A stretch of 64,000 bases of DNA from Bacillota bacterium (GTDB lineage Bacteria > Bacillota > Clostridia > Acetivibrionales > JAEZXR01). Shown here piece after piece: positions 61,423 to 64,000 of the stretch; within the stretch, counting starts at the first letter, position 1; each line of letters opens with the position of its first letter. The stretch lies in assembly GCA_023419605.1 (NCBI GenBank), contig JAEZXR010000125.1, positions 62,001 to 126,000 on the forward strand, written 5' to 3'. Under the pieces are notes generated by a model. The model made no database searches and was not told where the DNA came from. It worked only from the letters and a program-made list of their open reading frames with translations. Made by a program: the position numbers and the translations under genes.

Positions 61423-64000
61423 ATGAAAATTAGCTATAGAAATAAAATTGTTAGAGGAACTGTAGTTTTTATTGCTATCATTATACTGGCTGCCGGATAT
61501 TACAGTACCGGAAAGTCTAAAGAAAAGCCCCCATTATGTGAAAATGGTTACATAGATCTTTCCGGATGGGATTTTAACAAGAATGGAAATGTGGCATTGA
61601 ATGGTGATTGGGAGTTTTATCCCAGCAAGCTTTTATTGCCTGCGGAGCTTACGAATCCATCGGCACAGCCGAAGGTATATTGCAAGGTTCCCATGCGATG
61701 GACCAATCAGAAGGTAAATCTCGGTATGGCGGATAAAGACTTCGGCACCTACCGGCTAAAGGTCAAAGTGAATGACAGCAGCTACATATATGGCTTAAAG
61801 ACCATGAATATACGGACTTCCAATAAGATATTTGTAAATGGAAAGGAAGTCGGCGCCGTCGGAAATCCGGCAGCAAGCTTTCAAGAGGGGTATCGCAGCA
61901 ATAATGTCCCTACTGCCGTCTTTTTTCCCTCTGAAGAAAATACTCTGGATATCGTTATTCAAGTTGCAAATCTGGATTATTATAGTGGAGGAATCATCCA
62001 AACTATTTTTCTGGGAACGCAAAAAGGTATAGCGGACTATACTTTAAAATTAAATATTGTAGATGTGACGGGTGTAGCCTGCCTGTTGCTATCCAGTTTC
62101 TACTATATCGGCATTTATTTAAAAAGAAAAGAAGATAAAACCTTTATCCTTTTCAGTGCTGTCTGTACGGTGTATTCCTACGTAATTGCCACAAGTGATG
62201 AGAAAATTCTTCACAAGCTGCTTCCGGAGGTTCCGTTTATGCTGCTTGTAAGGCTGAAAATTGCCTTAGTTTCCACGAGCATCATTTTCATAGTTTTATT
62301 TATACAGGGATTGGGCAAGGATTTTATTCCGCCTCGTTTCGTTAAGATGATTACCATCAACATGCTCATTAACGGTGCAGTGATTTTACTGATACCTATA
62401 GAGGGAATTGCCTGGGCGGAAAAGATAATCTTTGTGGTGGACATGCTGCAATATGTTTTGGTAGCCTGCTTAGTTCTAAGAGGGATTCTGCTAAAAAAAT
62501 ACGGGCGCTTGAATCGAAAGGCTTCGTTTTTTTTGCTGGGTGGAGTTCTTTCAATCATTCTTCAATTTGCCACTTCGGGTCTTTACTTCGCTTCCATCAT
62601 AAGTAGCAACTTTGTGCCTATCCTTACAGTACTCGTATTCCTCATCGGTGTGGAGGCCATGTTTTCAGAGGAATATTCAAAGGCCTATTCTGCACTGGAA
62701 GACATGAGTAAAAAACTCATCGAAGCAGATAAGCTAAAGGATGAATTTCTGATTAATACCTCTCATGAATTTAAAACTCCCTTGCATGGGATCATCAATA
62801 TTACACAATCCATCTTAAACCGGAGCGGGGGAGAGCCTATAAAAAAACAGGAAGAAAATCTATCCTATATTGTATCTCTCGCAACCAGGCTTTCAAGTCT
62901 TGTAAACGACATTATTGACTTCCAAAGCCTGAAAAACAGAAGTCTACGGTTTAATGAAAAGCTTTTTGACATTAACGGTACCGTACAAACCGTTATTGAT
63001 GTTTTGCAGCATATGAGAAAGGGAGAGGAAATTAAGCTGATCAACAGGGTTCCTGTGGGAAAATATTATGTCTATACCGATGAAAACAGATTCCAGCAAA
63101 TCATGGTAAACCTTATAGGCAATTCCCTGAAATACACTGAAAAAGGATATGTGGAGGTATCGGCAAGGATAGTGGACCCATACATACAGGTAAGTGTTAC
63201 AGACACGGGTATCGGCATGAGCGAAGAGGCTCAAATGGAACTTTTCAAAGGGCAGGGATATACGGGAGAGATTAACTTTACAGAGTACACATCTTCCGGC
63301 CTGGGACTCTCGATTTCAAAGCTATTGGCTTCCAATATGGGTGGAGACCTTTATCTTGCAGGGTCAAAACCGGATGTGGGATCGACATTCGTCATCAAGA
63401 TTCCAGAAGCGGAGGAGGTAAAAAAGCAAGAAATTCACGATAAAAAGCTTCAATATAAAAATGACAATATCGCCTCAAAGCCTGATAAAATTGAGCTTTA
63501 TGATAAAAAAGCGGAAGGGCAGGACAGAGAGCGTGAAGATAAAAAGGTGAAAATTTTGCTGGCGGATGATGAAGCTTCCAATATCAGAGTGTTGCAGGAG
63601 ATTCTTTATGAGGAAAACTACGAAATTCTTGTTGCTTATAACGGTGTAAGAGCCCTGGAGTTATTAAAAGCCCATAGAGATATTTCACTGGTACTGCTGG
63701 ATGTAATGATGCCCGGTCTATCCGGGTATGAAGTGTGCAGGAAAATCAGGCAAGAGTATGAACTGTTCGAGGTTCCCATACTTCTTCTCACGGTTAGAAA
63801 CACGCCCCAGGATATAGCTGCAGGCTTTGAAGCCGGTGCAAATGATTTCCTGGTGAAGCCCTTTGACGCAAGGGAACTGAAAGCAAGGGTCAGAACCCTG
63901 CAAAAAATGAAGGAAGCAGTGAAGGCCGCTATAAAAATGGAGACTGTATTTCTGCAATCTCAAATAAAACCGCACTTTTTATATAACGCTTTAAGCGTAA
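61423..64000 (+). CDS. 7TMR-DISM hybrid sensor kinase, cut by the window end
   Basis: The frame is open to the last base, giving 859 residues. After a first helix (residues 11-30) comes an extracellular jelly-roll 7TMR-DISM domain (NGDWEFYPSKLL; NKIFVNGKEVGAVGNP), then seven membrane helices (about 205-420), HisKA with H448 in NTSHEFKTPLHG, an HATPase (NLIGNSLKYTEKGY; VTDTGIGMS; GLGLSISK), a receiver with D760 in LLDVMMPGLSG, and the start of a second, LytS/YesM-type kinase (LQSQIKPHFLYNAL, H851). Two kinase modules flanking a receiver are known from such hybrid proteins of spore-formers. ATG 61417 is too close to GAGGG; ATG 61423 is preferred. The ligand is probably a carbohydrate. Confidence 0.88.
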   Translation, partial: MKISYRNKIVRGTVVFIAIIILAAGYYSTGKSKEKPPLCENGYIDLSGWDFNKNGNVALNGDWEFYPSKLLLPAELTNPSAQPKVYCKVPMRWTNQKVNLGMADKDFGTYRLKVKVNDSSYIYGLKTMNIRTSNKIFVNGKEVGAVGNPAASFQEGYRSNNVPTAVFFPSEENTLDIVIQVANLDYYSGGIIQTIFLGTQKGIADYTLKLNIVDVTGVACLLLSSFYYIGIYLKRKEDKTFILFSAVCTVYSYVIATSDEKILHKLLPEVPFMLLVRLKIALVSTSIIFIVLFIQGLGKDFIPPRFVKMITINMLINGAVILLIPIEGIAWAEKIIFVVDMLQYVLVACLVLRGILLKKYGRLNRKASFFLLGGVLSIILQFATSGLYFASIISSNFVPILTVLVFLIGVEAMFSEEYSKAYSALEDMSKKLIEADKLKDEFLINTSHEFKTPLHGIINITQSILNRSGGEPIKKQEENLSYIVSLATRLSSLVNDIIDFQSLKNRSLRFNEKLFDINGTVQTVIDVLQHMRKGEEIKLINRVPVGKYYVYTDENRFQQIMVNLIGNSLKYTEKGYVEVSARIVDPYIQVSVTDTGIGMSEEAQMELFKGQGYTGEINFTEYTSSGLGLSISKLLASNMGGDLYLAGSKPDVGSTFVIKIPEAEEVKKQEIHDKKLQYKNDNIASKPDKIELYDKKAEGQDREREDKKVKILLADDEASNIRVLQEILYEENYEILVAYNGVRALELLKAHRDISLVLLDVMMPGLSGYEVCRKIRQEYELFEVPILLLTVRNTPQDIAAGFEAGANDFLVKPFDARELKARVRTLQKMKEAVKAAIKMETVFLQSQIKPHFLYNALSV

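Overview
The window reads as a chromosomal stretch of a polysaccharide-degrading, low-to-moderate GC member of the Bacillota. Support comes from strong AGGAGG-type ribosome binding sites with frequent TTG/GTG starts, YesM/YesN two-component pairs, LplB/YtcP-type and MalF/MalG-type sugar permeases without an ATPase, CvfB and YwbE. Family style (UbiD, U32, 7TMR-DISM hybrid kinase, GH18 arrays) fits a spore-former of the Clostridia or Paenibacillaceae, but nothing here fixes the genus. Nearly all genes are on the plus strand. No rRNA, CRISPR array or complete phage was seen.

Region 1 (1-1,700): the tail of a WYL-domain regulator, a PhnB-like VOC protein and a RidA protein. Region 2 (1,850-20,450) is a carbohydrate-use locus: YesN regulator, YesM kinase, two permeases, a binding lipoprotein, a very large GH2-type glycosidase, a GH94-type phosphorylase, an unknown 220-residue protein and a secreted parallel beta-helix (GH141-like) protein. 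The probable logic is that the kinase senses an oligosaccharide outside the cell, the regulator activates the permease and beta-helix promoters (which share a 40-base box at identical spacing from the -10), the transporter imports the sugar, and GH2/GH94 break it down inside.

Region 3 (20,500-33,250): a MerR regulator divergent from a heterodimeric ABC exporter, a decayed stretch with UvrA and PadR remnants and a perfect PadR-type operator, an FGE-fold protein, a UbiD decarboxylase / U32 Fe-S protein / class III aminotransferase row, a glutathione peroxidase divergent from an OhrR-like regulator with two operators, and a tRNA-like RNA with a terminator. Region 4 (33,300-40,720): a second sugar ABC transporter followed by a second YesM/YesN pair. 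Region 5 (41,000-45,740): a secreted DUF5695-like protein and a secreted HExxH metallopeptidase sharing a discoidin-like module, then a MITE-like element with a 9-bp target duplication. Region 6 (46,290-48,970): a methyltransferase and a flavin amine oxidase. Region 7 (50,060-58,210): four consecutive secreted GH18 chitinases built from shuffled CBM5/12 and CHB_HEX_C modules. Region 8 (58,500-64,000): a Cache-GGDEF diguanylate cyclase, CvfB, YwbE and a hybrid kinase cut by the window end.

The observation most likely to be new is a roughly 100-nt structured leader present three times (5489-5589, 16849-16949, 37101-37200). The copies share an outer stem, an inner 7-bp stem and a hairpin, with compensatory changes between copies. 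Two copies sit 11-15 nt upstream of a ribosome binding site, one for a sugar permease and one for a YesM kinase; the third precedes the beta-helix gene. I do not recognise it as a known riboswitch class. Other notable items are a dispersed, oppositely oriented structured repeat (9262-9438 and 30339-30472), the MITE, and the tRNA-like RNA.
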